A DNA stretch of 28,569 bases from Candidatus Aphodomonas merdavium (GCA_018715585.1 DVLH01000158.1:1-28569), one strand, 5' to 3'; shown: positions 7,946-16,354, counted from the stretch's first letter. Numbers and translations are program-made. The notes: generated by a model not told the origin, from the sequence alone.

Positions 7946-8203
7946 GTGTATAGCCATAAAAACATTGGAACCTGCTCAAGCAGGGTGGATTTCGATATCG
8001 AAAACGGCGTGATTACGCAATGCCATTTTACCGGCGGCTGTATGGGCAATACCCAGGCCGTGGAGCGGCTCGCCGTGGGGCGCAAGGCCCAGGACGTAAT
8101 CCGCCTGTTGCGGGGCATCCAATGCCAGAACGGCACGTCCTGCCCAGACCAGCTGGCGCAGGCGCTGGAGCAGTGGGAACAGACATACGGTACGCAGCGC
8201 TAA
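7946..8203 (+). CDS. Small TSCPD-domain protein (TIGR03905-like)
   Basis: 85 residues with a GTG start at 7946, preceded by a strong GGAGGAG (7931-7937). The protein has a TSCPD-type pattern: FTGGCMGNTQAVERLAVG in the middle and GTSCPDQLAQAL near the C-terminus. The domain is named after that last motif and also occurs at the C-terminus of B12-dependent ribonucleotide reductases, where cysteines take part in redox or metal binding. Four cysteines (CSSR, GGCMG, IQCQNG, SCPD) could form such a site. Stand-alone copies of this size are common in Clostridia but have no settled function. It sits after the mal terminator, so it is expressed by readthrough or from its own promoter, which I could not identify. 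Confidence 0.8.
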   Translation: MYSHKNIGTCSSRVDFDIENGVITQCHFTGGCMGNTQAVERLAVGRKAQDVIRLLRGIQCQNGTSCPDQLAQALEQWEQTYGTQR

Positions 8204-8221
8204 GCGCGCGGCGGCCTAAAG

Positions 8222-8269
8222 CCGGCAAAGGCACCCGGCCGGCTTGCCGTTTGCCGGGACGGATTTTTT
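8222..8269 (+). terminator. Terminator after the TSCPD gene
   Basis: CCGGCAAAGGC pairs with GCCGTTTGCCGG with a single bulge; the loop contains the palindrome CCGGCCGG. Six T residues follow at 8264-8269 after a short GACGGA spacer. It begins 19 bases after the stop codon. Confidence 0.65.
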
Positions 8270-8302
8270 CAGATCCAAACGGCGCCTGAAATAACGGGCG
8301 TA

Positions 8303-8341
8303 AAAATCGCTTCCAGAGGATTAAAATGGAGGCGTTTTTTT
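8303..8341 (+). terminator. Second hairpin with T-run, possibly bidirectional
   Basis: CGCTTCCA (8308-8315) pairs with TGGAGGCG (8327-8334) with one G-T pair. Seven T residues follow, and five A residues precede the stem, so it could stop transcription from either side. Confidence 0.6.
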
Positions 8342-8568
8342 ATTTCCGCGTTAGCAGCGATAACAAACAAAATCATTGCCGGAAAGCGCTGCTTTCCACC
8401 GTGCCCAAAGCGCGGCCAGTGCGCTGCTGAAAATCACAAATGCAAACTGCCACAAAAAAACGGATAGCGGCTTTGGATTTTCGCAGCGGTTTATATATTT
8501 TTCCAAGATGGGAAGGGCTTTTGTTTACTATGCTTTGCGGCCGTGGCACCGGCCTGGGAAAAGCCACG
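8342..8568. other. Non-coding spacer between converging operons
   Basis: The bases from 8204 to 8621 contain no convincing gene. Apart from the three terminator-like hairpins listed separately, this stretch is noticeably less GC-rich than its surroundings and shows no motif, repeat or RNA gene that I can recognise. Open frames crossing it lack start signals and resemble nothing. Confidence 0.6.
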
Positions 8569-8592
8569 AAAAAAGCCCGGCATTTGCCGAGC
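8569..8592 (-). terminator. Terminator of the moxR-DUF58-transglutaminase operon
   Basis: On the minus strand GCTCGGCA...TGCCGGGC forms a short GC-rich stem with a two-base A/A loop, followed by six T residues (A residues at 8569-8574 on the plus strand). It lies about 30 bases beyond the transglutaminase stop. Confidence 0.62.
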
Positions 8593-8621
8593 ACGGTTTG
8601 TCGAAGAGTTTGATGGCGGGC

Positions 8622-10964
8622 TTAGGGCACCTGCTGCACGCTGCCCAACCCTTTGACGGTGCGCGTAACAAACCAGACAATCCGCGCGCGCAGTGGCAGC
8701 GTGCGGTTCAACAGACAGTAGCAGCGCCTGGCGTGCTCAACCTGTGCCGGGGAGGCGCCATAGCGGCCATAGCCCAGCAGCGTCAGCGAATCCGCCACGT
8801 CCAGGAAGCCGGCGTCCTCGGGGAGGGATTGATTGATCCTGAGCGCATATGCGCTGGGCGATTCGCTGGCCCGTGCTCCGAGGCCTGCAGCGCGCAAAAG
8901 CCCCAAAAGTGCGCGGTACCACAACAGCAACCGCTCATCTTGCGACGTTAAGCGGCGTACAGCGCGCGAAGGCGACGTCCAGAGAATGCGCAGCGTAAGC
9001 GCGGCCAGCAGCAACAACAGCAGCAAAAACTGCCACCAGCGGCTCTTGTGCTTGGGAGGCTCCTGCGAAGAAGCGTCGGGAGGATTATCCTGTGCGTCGC
9101 TCTGCGGGGAGGGCTCGGGCTCGTTTGACGCCTCGGGTTGATCCTGCGGCTGGTTCTCGGGCTGGTCCTGCGGTTGGTTCTCGGGCTGGTCCTGCGACTG
9201 GTTTTCGGGTTGATCCTGCGGCTGGTTTTCGGACTGGTCCGGCGGCTGTTCCTCGTTTTGATCTTGCGGGAGCTCTTGGCCGTTTTGCATCTGATCGTCC
9301 GGTTCCTGCGGCTGCGGGGGAGGCTGCTGCGATTGCGAACCGCCGCTGCCGTGCGCGGGCGTGGCGTCGAAAGCGACCCAACCGAACCCATCGAACCATA
9401 CCTCCGCCCAAGCGTGCGCATCCTTGCCGGTGACGAGCGCCGTGCCGCCGGAGGGCTGCACGAGGTACCCTTCGATGTAGCGGGTGGGAAGGCCGGCAAT
9501 GCGGCCCATGACGGCCATGGCCGAGGCGAAGTAGGTGCAGTACCCCTCTTCTCCGCGCAGCAGGAAATACGAGACGAAATCCTGGTTGTCGGGCGGGGTT
9601 TCCGGCGTGAGGCTATAATCCATATTGTAGAGCAGATAGGTGCGGATGGCGCGCGCCTTTTCCAGCGGGGTGGAACAGGTGGAGACAAGCTTTTCCGTGA
9701 GCGTATAGACATCCTCTGCAATGGCGTCGGGCAGCTCCAGATAGGCGGACATGTCCTTGGGTTCCGCCTCCTGCGCGGCAAGGGCGAGCACAGCGTCAAG
9801 GCGCGTGTCCTCGCCGGTAAAGACGGGGGCTTCAAACGTATACGCGTCGCCAGCCGCCAGGTCGCGGGTGATAAAAATCTCGCTGGAGGTGCTGAAATAC
9901 GGCACGAGCGACATTGGCGTGGTCAGGTTTTCCATGCGCAGCATGGAAAAGAGGGTGGACGCGCTGTCGGTGTGCATGGTAATGGAAACCGGATGCAGCG
10001 CAAAAAGGTCGGACGACTCTTGGATTTCCTGGGAGGGAAGCGCATCGTCCGTCGCCTCGGCGCGCAGTTTTTCAAAGCGCGTGTTGGCATAGCGGTAACG
10101 GCGTGAGGGCATCGTGTTGCGCCAGGAAACGCCGGTATATTCGTTGTGGATCGAGCCACGCAGTAGCAGCGGCACGTCCGTTTGCACCATCATGACGGGA
10201 TGATCATCCGGCTCGGCCGCGCCGCCCAGGCGCGTTTCTAGGGGCAAATAGCCGTCCACCTTGATGGAATAGACCGTCCGGGTTTCCGTAAAAAAGAACG
10301 TATCGGTGATGAACGTGCGCAGTGCCTGCGCTGCTTTTACCAGCGTGGGGGAAGAAAAATGAAAAACAGGCAGCAGGCAGAGGCTAATACCGACGGCCGC
10401 AGTAGCGGCGAGCAGCGCGGCTGGTTTATGCTCCGTCTCTCCCGTCAACTGTGAGAGCAACACCAACAGCGACAAAAGCGCCGGCGCCATCAGGGCAAAT
10501 CCATCGCGCATCCCACCTGCCCAGCAGGCAAGCGAAATGATAATTACAAGCGAAAAAGCAGGAAAAAACCCTCCCGGTTTGAGGGAGAGGATCCACCCTA
10601 TCAACGTCAGTATAATTGCCAATAACAGCGCTGCTTCGGGCGCGTAAACCTGTAGCGGTGCAACGACGCCGTCTTTGAGCGCAAGCGCCGCACCAAACAT
10701 GCCGCCGAGGCGTGAAGGCATTCCATCGCTTAGAAGCGTCAGGGCAAATACCACCATGCCAGCGCCACCTGCAAGCAGCGAATACAGCCCGCCAAGACCC
10801 GCTCCTAGGCAAAAGAGCGCGGTCACTGCGCAGGCGCGCACGGCCGTGCCGTATGCGCTCAGTCCCAGCGCGTACAGGATGGGCAACAAAAGCCCAATGG
10901 CAAAAAGAAAGCCGTTGAACGCGGGGAACCAGGCTTTGTTGATTTTTTTCAGCAGCGCTTTCAG
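8622..10964 (-). CDS. Membrane transglutaminase-like protein (TgpA type) with probable CTG start
   Basis: About 780 residues. The N-terminal ~190 residues hold several hydrophobic membrane segments, followed by an extracellular part with a transglutaminase-like cysteine protease fold: Cys476 in GYCTYFASAMAVMGR, His517 in KDAHAWAEVW and Asp533 in AFDATPA form the expected triad. A Gln/Pro/Glu/Asp-rich repeat linker comes next, then a membrane segment (FLLLLLLLAALTL) and a cytoplasmic DUF4129-like tail. Such proteins always accompany MoxR and DUF58 proteins and are thought to act at the cell envelope; the substrate is unknown. Start choice: no ATG, GTG or TTG exists between the upstream in-frame stop and a TTG at 10892/10889, but a CTG at 10964 overlaps the DUF58 stop as CTGA and has a perfect GAGGAGG seven bases upstream. 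The TTG alternatives have no Shine-Dalgarno and cut into the first membrane helix. Confidence 0.87.
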   Translation of the reverse strand: MKALLKKINKAWFPAFNGFLFAIGLLLPILYALGLSAYGTAVRACAVTALFCLGAGLGGLYSLLAGGAGMVVFALTLLSDGMPSRLGGMFGAALALKDGVVAPLQVYAPEAALLLAIILTLIGWILSLKPGGFFPAFSLVIIISLACWAGGMRDGFALMAPALLSLLVLLSQLTGETEHKPAALLAATAAVGISLCLLPVFHFSSPTLVKAAQALRTFITDTFFFTETRTVYSIKVDGYLPLETRLGGAAEPDDHPVMMVQTDVPLLLRGSIHNEYTGVSWRNTMPSRRYRYANTRFEKLRAEATDDALPSQEIQESSDLFALHPVSITMHTDSASTLFSMLRMENLTTPMSLVPYFSTSSEIFITRDLAAGDAYTFEAPVFTGEDTRLDAVLALAAQEAEPKDMSAYLELPDAIAEDVYTLTEKLVSTCSTPLEKARAIRTYLLYNMDYSLTPETPPDNQDFVSYFLLRGEEGYCTYFASAMAVMGRIAGLPTRYIEGYLVQPSGGTALVTGKDAHAWAEVWFDGFGWVAFDATPAHGSGGSQSQQPPPQPQEPDDQMQNGQELPQDQNEEQPPDQSENQPQDQPENQSQDQPENQPQDQPENQPQDQPEASNEPEPSPQSDAQDNPPDASSQEPPKHKSRWWQFLLLLLLLAALTLRILWTSPSRAVRRLTSQDERLLLWYRALLGLLRAAGLGARASESPSAYALRINQSLPEDAGFLDVADSLTLLGYGRYGASPAQVEHARRCYCLLNRTLPLRARIVWFVTRTVKGLGSVQQVP
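9137..9240 (-). repeat. 24-bp in-frame tandem repeat in the transglutaminase gene
   Basis: About four copies of an imperfect 24-base unit encode the octapeptide D-Q-P-E-N-Q-P-Q (minus-strand reading). They form a hydrophilic linker between the transglutaminase domain and the last membrane helix. Copies differ mostly at third positions, so the peptide is being kept while the DNA drifts. Confidence 0.85.
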
Positions 10965-12144
10965 CTTTCTTCCTCCTCTGACGGCTCAGCAGCAACAGGG
11001 GCCATGGCAATAGGCGTCACTTCAACATCGTTGCGCATTAGCCGCTGTATCAGGGCTGCAACAGCTGCGTCTTTCTCATCGGCTGCGAGCAGTACGCGCA
11101 CCTTTGGCCCCATGCGGCGGATGCGCAAAACCATATCGGCGATGACGGGGTTCATGCGGCTGGTGACGATGGCAGTAGAACCCGTGCGGCGCATGCGCCG
11201 CGTTTCCAGCTGCAAAAGCCGTTCAAACTCCGTTGCGCCATCGAAACGGCAGCGCGCCAACGCTTCCTGAACGCGTGGCAGCTCTTCTGTCTTGGTAACG
11301 CTGACTTCATCCGGCTGCGCTGCCAACAGCGGCATGCGAACCGGCGCGCCGGCCTGCAGCGCAATGCTGGCGACGGACGCAGCCGCCTCGCAGATGATGT
11401 CGCGCATATCAGCTTCAGTAGCCTCTGCACGCAGCTGCGGTGGGGCACAGTCTACAAGCAAAAGTGCGTCCGGTTTGGCCGGCTGTTCATAAACGCGTAC
11501 CAGCAGTTCCCGGCGGCGCATGGAAAGCTTCCAGTGGATTTTTTTCAGCTCGTCCCCCGGCTGATAGGCGCGCAGGTCTGTCGGCAACGTCGCGTCCTCA
11601 AACGCACGCGCGGTGGGGCTTTCCTCGTCGGAATCGCCGGGGCTGAAGGTCAACGGCTCTGTCAAGTGCACTTGCGGCAGAACGGTTAACTCATCGCTTT
11701 TGACGCTGCTCGTCTTAGCTTTCATGGAAAAAAAGCCGAATGGATCATGGATGCGCAGCTCTCCTAAGACCAGCGGGTAGCGCCCTACATGGTTGCATGC
11801 CAGTTTGACGCGCAATTCGCGCGCCCGCATGGGATGTACGCCGCAAGAGAGGGGGAAGCTTTCTCCTTCTGCCGTTACAATGCGCAGCGTGAAGGTAATC
11901 ACCGGCAAAGGGCAGCGGTGGCGCAGCTGGATGAGTAGGCCGGCCGTCTCGCCGCGAGTGACACTGCGCGATTCCATCCGGCAACGGACGGAAAGCGTGG
12001 CGCGCGTCCACAGCACGGCGCAAAGCGAGCAAAGCACCGATGAGGCAACCGCTAAAAACATCAGCCAAAACAGCGCGCCCCCTGTGGATAGTGCGCACAG
12101 CAGCAGCACGGCCGCCACGGCAAAGGCGGCAAAACAGCGCAGCG

Positions 12145-12148
<4 letters not shown>
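10961..12148 (-). CDS. DUF58 domain protein
   Basis: 395 residues. Two hydrophobic segments near the N-terminus (FAAFAVAAVLLLCAL and FWLMFLAVASSVLC) anchor it in the membrane; the rest is cytoplasmic. The DUF58 signature is clear around residues 190-220: LRAYQPGDELKKIHWKLS followed by RRRELLVRVYE, then a von Willebrand A-like stretch starting ALLLVDCAPP. The start is a GTG at 12148 whose bases overlap the moxR stop (GTGA); the open frame reaches further upstream into moxR but without homology. It is the middle gene of the MoxR-DUF58-transglutaminase trio, in which MoxR is presumed to remodel the DUF58 protein. Function in the cell is not established for this branch. Confidence 0.9.
10962..10978 (-). 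promoter_or_regulatory. Shine-Dalgarno and CTG start of the transglutaminase gene
   Basis: On the minus strand GAGGAGG (10978-10972) is followed after seven bases by CTG (10964-10962). The CTG shares TG with the TGA stop of the DUF58 gene, the same geometry as an ATGA or GTGA coupled start. Confidence 0.6.
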
Positions 12149-13092
<944 letters not shown>

Positions 13093-13124
13093 GTTTATGT
13101 CTCCTCATTTTGAAATGCGCATCT

Positions 13125-13153
13125 ATTATAGCGGACGCCCTTGAAAAAAGCAA
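13125..13153 (-). promoter_or_regulatory. Promoter of the moxR operon
   Basis: Minus-strand TTGCTT (13153-13148), a 17-base spacer and a perfect TATAAT (13130-13125), followed by the moxR Shine-Dalgarno about 20 bases later. It overlaps the divergent birA promoter. Confidence 0.65.
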
Positions 13154-13169
13154 ACGCAACGGGTATCCT
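13141..13169 (+). promoter_or_regulatory. Promoter of the birA-acpS-nnr-mazF operon
   Basis: TTGAAA (13141-13146), a 17-base spacer and TATCCT (13164-13169). The -35 box lies inside the spacer of the divergent moxR promoter, so polymerase cannot occupy both at once. Confidence 0.52.
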
Positions 13170-13230
13170 AGAAAGCGGCGGTACTCCGACGGTCTGCCAG
13201 TAAAAGAAAACGAAAGAAAGGGCAAAAACC

Positions 13231-13989
13231 ATGCCGGGAAAGATCGGTTGTCAGGTTCGCAGGGAAGCGGCGGTGGATTCCACAAACCAGGCTGCGCGGC
13301 GTTGGGTGCGTGCAGGCGCGCCGGACGGGGCGGTCGTCGTGGCGGCGCAGCAGACGGCAGGGCGTGGCCGCCTTGCCAGACGATGGGTTTCGCCGCCGGG
13401 CGCGGGGCTTTATTTGTCCGCAATTGTGCGGCCCCGGATGCCGGTGGAGCGCTTTGCACTGCTGACATTTGCAGCGGCGCTGGCCGCGTGGGATGCCTGC
13501 TTTGCCGTTACAGGTGCGCATCCGGGGATTAAATGGCCGAACGACCTGGTGCTTTCGGGACGCAAAATTTCCGGCATTCTCCTGGAATGCGAAGGCGATG
13601 CGGCGATTATCGGCATTGGCATCAATGTGCGGCAGAGGCAGGAAGATTTCCCGCCGGAACTGAGAAACAAAGCGGGATCGCTTTTGATGCTCACGGGAAA
13701 AGATGTGGCGCTGGACGAGCTGGAGCGAGCGCTGCTGGAAGCGCTGGAACGCCGCGTGCAGGCTCTTGTCGCCGGCGCATGGCGCGAGGATTACTGTGAG
13801 CGCTGCATAACGCTGGGAGCGGCAGTGCGCGTAAAGTGCGGCGAGGAAAGCTTTACGGGAACAGCTGAGGCGCTGGATCGGGACGGCGCGCTGCTCGTGC
13901 GCGACGGCGAAGGCAAACAGCGGCGCGTGCTGGCGGGGGATGTCTCCGTGCGGGGGTTGACAGGCTATGTTGATGGGGATTGGAATTGA
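13231..13989 (+). CDS. birA: Biotin--[acetyl-CoA-carboxylase] ligase, group I
   Basis: 252 residues. It attaches biotin to carboxyl-carrier proteins through a biotinyl-AMP intermediate. Signature motifs are DSTNQAA (16-22), the adenylate loop GRGRLARRWVSPPGAG (44-59), KWPNDLVLSGRKISGIL (101-117) and IGIGINVRQ (127-135), then a C-terminal SH3-like domain. There is no N-terminal helix-turn-helix, so unlike Escherichia coli BirA it should not act as a repressor. The start at 13231 follows an AAAGAAAGGG ribosome site and a promoter about 60 bases upstream. The 3' end overlaps the acpS start by 23 bases. Confidence 0.94.
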   Translation: MPGKIGCQVRREAAVDSTNQAARRWVRAGAPDGAVVVAAQQTAGRGRLARRWVSPPGAGLYLSAIVRPRMPVERFALLTFAAALAAWDACFAVTGAHPGIKWPNDLVLSGRKISGILLECEGDAAIIGIGINVRQRQEDFPPELRNKAGSLLMLTGKDVALDELERALLEALERRVQALVAGAWREDYCERCITLGAAVRVKCGEESFTGTAEALDRDGALLVRDGEGKQRRVLAGDVSVRGLTGYVDGDWN

Positions 13990-14335
13990 CCTGTGCGAGG
14001 TTGCGCGCATGCGGGAAATGATTGCGCGCGAAGGGTTTTTGGAGCGTTTTTTCAGCGCGCAGGAGCGGGCGTATATTGCCGCGCGCGGCGCCGCGGCGGC
14101 GCAGGCGGCAGCCGGCTGTTTTGCTGCGAAAGAGGCGGCGCTGAAAGCGTTTGGTTGTGGGATTGCCATGCCGCTGCGGGAGGTTGCCGTGGCCCATGAC
14201 GCGCTTGGCGCGCCGTACTATGCGTTCACCGGCGAGGCTGCGGAGCGCATGGAGCGGCTGGGTGCAAAGCATATGCACCTCTCCATCACGCATGAGGGGA
14301 ACATGGCCGCTGCCGTGGCCGTGCTGGAGGGATAA
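13967..14335 (+). CDS. acpS: Holo-[acyl-carrier-protein] synthase
   Basis: 122 residues, the trimeric-type phosphopantetheinyl transferase that activates acyl carrier protein with the 4'-phosphopantetheine arm of CoA. The metal-binding Asp8 lies in GIGIDLCEVARM and the second acidic site in CFAAKEAALKAFG; LSITHEGNMAAAVAV is the usual C-terminal strand pair. Start may be the ATG at 13967 or at 13973 (giving MGIGID); both overlap the end of birA and neither has a strong Shine-Dalgarno, so translation is probably coupled. The next gene starts two bases after the stop. Confidence 0.94.
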   Translation: MLMGIGIDLCEVARMREMIAREGFLERFFSAQERAYIAARGAAAAQAAAGCFAAKEAALKAFGCGIAMPLREVAVAHDALGAPYYAFTGEAAERMERLGAKHMHLSITHEGNMAAAVAVLEG

Positions 14336-14337
14336 AA

Positions 14338-15762
14338 ATGAAGCGGATTCTCACCTCGGAGCAGATGCGCCTTGTGGAAAAGGCGTTCATGGAAAAGACG
14401 GGCTATCCCAGCCTGCTCTTGATGGAGCACGCCGCGCAGGCCGTGGCGCAGGAAGCGCTCGCCATGGCGCGGGACGGGGCGGCGTTTTTTTGCGGGCCGG
14501 GCAACAATGGGGGCGACGGCTATGCGGCGGCGCGGCTGTTTTGGCAGGCGGGGCGCAGGTGTGAAGTGTTTGCATTGAGCGACCCGGAAAAGCTGCGGGG
14601 AGATGCGCTCGTGAACGCGCGCCTTTGCCGGGCGCTGGGCATCCCCATCCGCGCCTGGGAGGAAGGGACGCCGCTTGCGCCGGATTGTTCGCTCGTTGTG
14701 GATGCGCTGTTTGGTACGGGCCTTTCCCGGCCGCTCGAGGGCGTTTACGCAGCGGCCGTGCGGTTTTTTAACGGCTGCGATTTGCCCGTGCTCGCCGTGG
14801 ACATGCCCAGCGGCACGCCGGAATTGATGACGCGCGCGCAGGCGACGGTGACGTTCCACCGGGCGAAGCTGTGCCACATGCTTTTTCCCGGCAGGGAAAA
14901 CGCTGGGCGGCTTGTCGTGGCGCCAATCGGATTGCCGGAGGACGAGGAGGGGATGACCGTCCTGGAGGAGGCCGATGTGGCCTCGCTGCTCCCGCCGCGC
15001 AGGCGTGATGCGCACAAGGGAACGTGCGGCCATGTGCTTGTGGCCGCGGGTTCGCCAGGGATGGCGGGGGCGGCGGCGCTTTGCGCAAACGCGGCAATGC
15101 GCGCAGGCGCAGGGCTGTGCACGCTGTTTTGCGCAAAGGAGACGATGCCTATCCTGCAAACGCTGGCTCCGTGTGCCACATGCCGTTTGCGGGAAGAAAC
15201 GCGCGTGGAGGATGCATTTGCCGGCAAGTCGGCCGTAGCGGCCGGGCCGGGGCTCGGCATGGGCCGCGGGAGCGCCGCCGTGCTGGAAGCGCTGCTGAGG
15301 GCAAAGGAAACTGCGCAGGTTTGGGATGCCGATGCGTTGACTTATCTTTCGCAAAATCCCGCTGTGCTGGGCGAACGGTTCATCATCACGCCGCATCCGG
15401 GAGAGGCGTCCCGCCTGCTAGGCATTCCGGCAGCGCAGGTCGCGCGCGAGCCGGTGGATGCGGCGCTGGCGCTAAGCGAAAAATACGCCTGCACGGCGCT
15501 TGTCAAGGGGGCGACGACCGTCATCGCCTTTCAGGGGCAGTGCGCGCTGAACACCGCGGGCACGCAGGGTATGGCCACCGGCGGCAGCGGCGATGTGCTT
15601 ACGGGGATGATCGCCGGCCTGTTGGCGCAGGGGGTCGAACCCTTTTTGGCCGCGCGGCTTGGCGCGCTGTTGCACGGGCTTGCCGGGGAGCGCGCGGCGC
15701 AGCGCTTGGGCGTGCGCTCGATGCTTGCGCAGGACCTTCTGGGCTCGCTTTGCATAGAATAG
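14338..15762 (+). CDS. nnr: Bifunctional NAD(P)H-hydrate epimerase / ADP-dependent dehydratase
   Basis: 474 residues, a repair enzyme for hydrated NAD(P)H. The N-terminal YjeF_N epimerase domain (about 1-210) has the GPGNNGGDGYAAARL loop and VDALFGTGLSRPL; the C-terminal ribokinase-like dehydratase domain (about 220-470) has HKGTCGHVLVAAGSPGMAGA, the substrate loop PHPGEASRLLG, VKGATTVIA and the nucleotide-site NTAGTQGMATGGSGDVLTG. The ATG at 14338 follows acpS by two bases, with GGAGGG inside the acpS end as ribosome site. acpS-nnr neighbourhood is common in Firmicutes. Confidence 0.95.
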   Translation: MKRILTSEQMRLVEKAFMEKTGYPSLLLMEHAAQAVAQEALAMARDGAAFFCGPGNNGGDGYAAARLFWQAGRRCEVFALSDPEKLRGDALVNARLCRALGIPIRAWEEGTPLAPDCSLVVDALFGTGLSRPLEGVYAAAVRFFNGCDLPVLAVDMPSGTPELMTRAQATVTFHRAKLCHMLFPGRENAGRLVVAPIGLPEDEEGMTVLEEADVASLLPPRRRDAHKGTCGHVLVAAGSPGMAGAAALCANAAMRAGAGLCTLFCAKETMPILQTLAPCATCRLREETRVEDAFAGKSAVAAGPGLGMGRGSAAVLEALLRAKETAQVWDADALTYLSQNPAVLGERFIITPHPGEASRLLGIPAAQVAREPVDAALALSEKYACTALVKGATTVIAFQGQCALNTAGTQGMATGGSGDVLTGMIAGLLAQGVEPFLAARLGALLHGLAGERAAQRLGVRSMLAQDLLGSLCIE

Positions 15763-15782
15763 AGCATAGCGCAGGGAAAAGG

Positions 15783-15827
15783 ATGGGCGCGGAGGAACGT
15801 CAGTTTCGGAGCGTGACATCCTTATGA
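15783..15827 (+). CDS. 14-codon mini-ORF ending on the mazF start (uncertain)
   Basis: ATG at 15783 with the purine-rich AGGGAAAAGG directly upstream, 14 codons, and a TGA that overlaps the mazF ATG as ATGA (15824-15827). The peptide has no recognised similarity and is far too short to be a normal MazE/NdoAI antitoxin. It might serve as a leader that couples mazF translation to upstream ribosomes, or be chance. Confidence 0.3.
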   Translation: MGAEERQFRSVTSL

Positions 15828-16168
15828 TAACCGTCAGACGCGGTGAAATATATTGCGCTGACCTGAACCCCGTAATCGGTTCCGAGCAGGGCGGGGTACG
15901 GCCGGTGCTTGTGATACAAAACGATGTTGGAAACCGTTTCAGCCCCACGGTCATTGTGCTGGCGATTACGTCGCGGCAAACAAAAGCGGATTTACCCACC
16001 CATGTGCCGCTGTGTGCCGGTGAGGCCGGCCTTTCGAAGCCTTCGCTCGTGCTGGCAGAGCAGATGCGCACGCTGGATGCGCGCAGGCTGGGAAAACGCC
16101 TGGGCGTGCTGGATGAAAAAAAGATGAACCTGGTTGCGCAGGCGATTCGTGCCTCGTTGGCCATATGA
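15824..16168 (+). CDS. mazF: MazF/EndoA (NdoA) endoribonuclease toxin
   Basis: 114 residues, PemK/MazF-fold sequence-specific mRNA interferase. The N-terminus VRRGEIYCADLNPVIGSEQG and the following GGVRPVLVIQNDVGNRFSPT match the Bacillus subtilis EndoA very closely; the catalytic pair would be Arg26 and Thr49 (AITS). LVLAEQMRTLDARRLGKRLG is the usual C-terminal part. It is the last gene of the birA-acpS-nnr chain, 61 bases after nnr. In Bacillus the toxin gene follows alr and the antitoxin gene ndoAI; neither is present here. A terminator follows 14 bases after the stop. Confidence 0.92.
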   Translation: MITVRRGEIYCADLNPVIGSEQGGVRPVLVIQNDVGNRFSPTVIVLAITSRQTKADLPTHVPLCAGEAGLSKPSLVLAEQMRTLDARRLGKRLGVLDEKKMNLVAQAIRASLAI

Positions 16169-16181
16169 CCTTATAATGCAG

Positions 16182-16219
16182 CCGCGCTCCGGCGGAAAAG
16201 CCGGGGCGCGGTGCTTTTT
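16182..16219 (+). terminator. Terminator after mazF
   Basis: CCGCGCTCCGGC (16182-16193) pairs with GCCGGGGCGCGG (16200-16211) through a 12-bp stem with one G-T pair, loop GGAAAA, and five T residues after TGC. Confidence 0.83.
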
Positions 16220-16235
16220 GCGGCAGAAGACGGTG

Positions 16236-16311
16236 AAGCGCTCATCCTATGGGCTAAGAGGAAAACTGCAGCGGTCCTTTGGCCAACCGCCGTTAATAGG
16301 ATGTTGCGCTT
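16236..16311. repeat. 76-bp palindromic element between two terminators
   Basis: The ends are near-perfect inverted repeats: AAGCGC-T-CATCCTA (16236-16249) pairs with TAGGATG-TT-GCGCTT (16297-16311), 13 bp with a small internal loop. A second stem GCGGT (16271-16275)/ACCGC (16286-16290) sits inside. It contains no gene. It could be a structured RNA, a MITE/REP-like element or a remnant of either; one copy in this window only. Confidence 0.45.
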
Positions 16312-16312
16312 T

Positions 16313-16354
16313 AAAAAAACCAAATCGAAGCCCGGCACAGCGGGTTCGATTTGG
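16313..16354 (-). terminator. Terminator of the gerA-gerB-gerC operon
   Basis: Minus-strand stem of ten perfect pairs (CCAAATCGAA with TTCGATTTGG, 16354-16345 and 16329-16320) extended by four G-C pairs, followed by seven T residues. It lies about 75 bases after the gerC stop. Confidence 0.85.

Noticed and set aside
6525..7979. 484-codon minus-strand open frame opposite mal
   Set aside because: mal matches its family end to end with all catalytic residues; the antisense frame has no recognisable protein.
8376..8621. Plus-strand gene in the spacer after the TSCPD gene
   Set aside because: The frame continues into the antisense of the transglutaminase gene, has no ribosome site and no recognisable sequence.
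9137..9240. Possible CRISPR-like direct repeats
   Set aside because: The units are contiguous without spacers, in frame and encode a repeated octapeptide.
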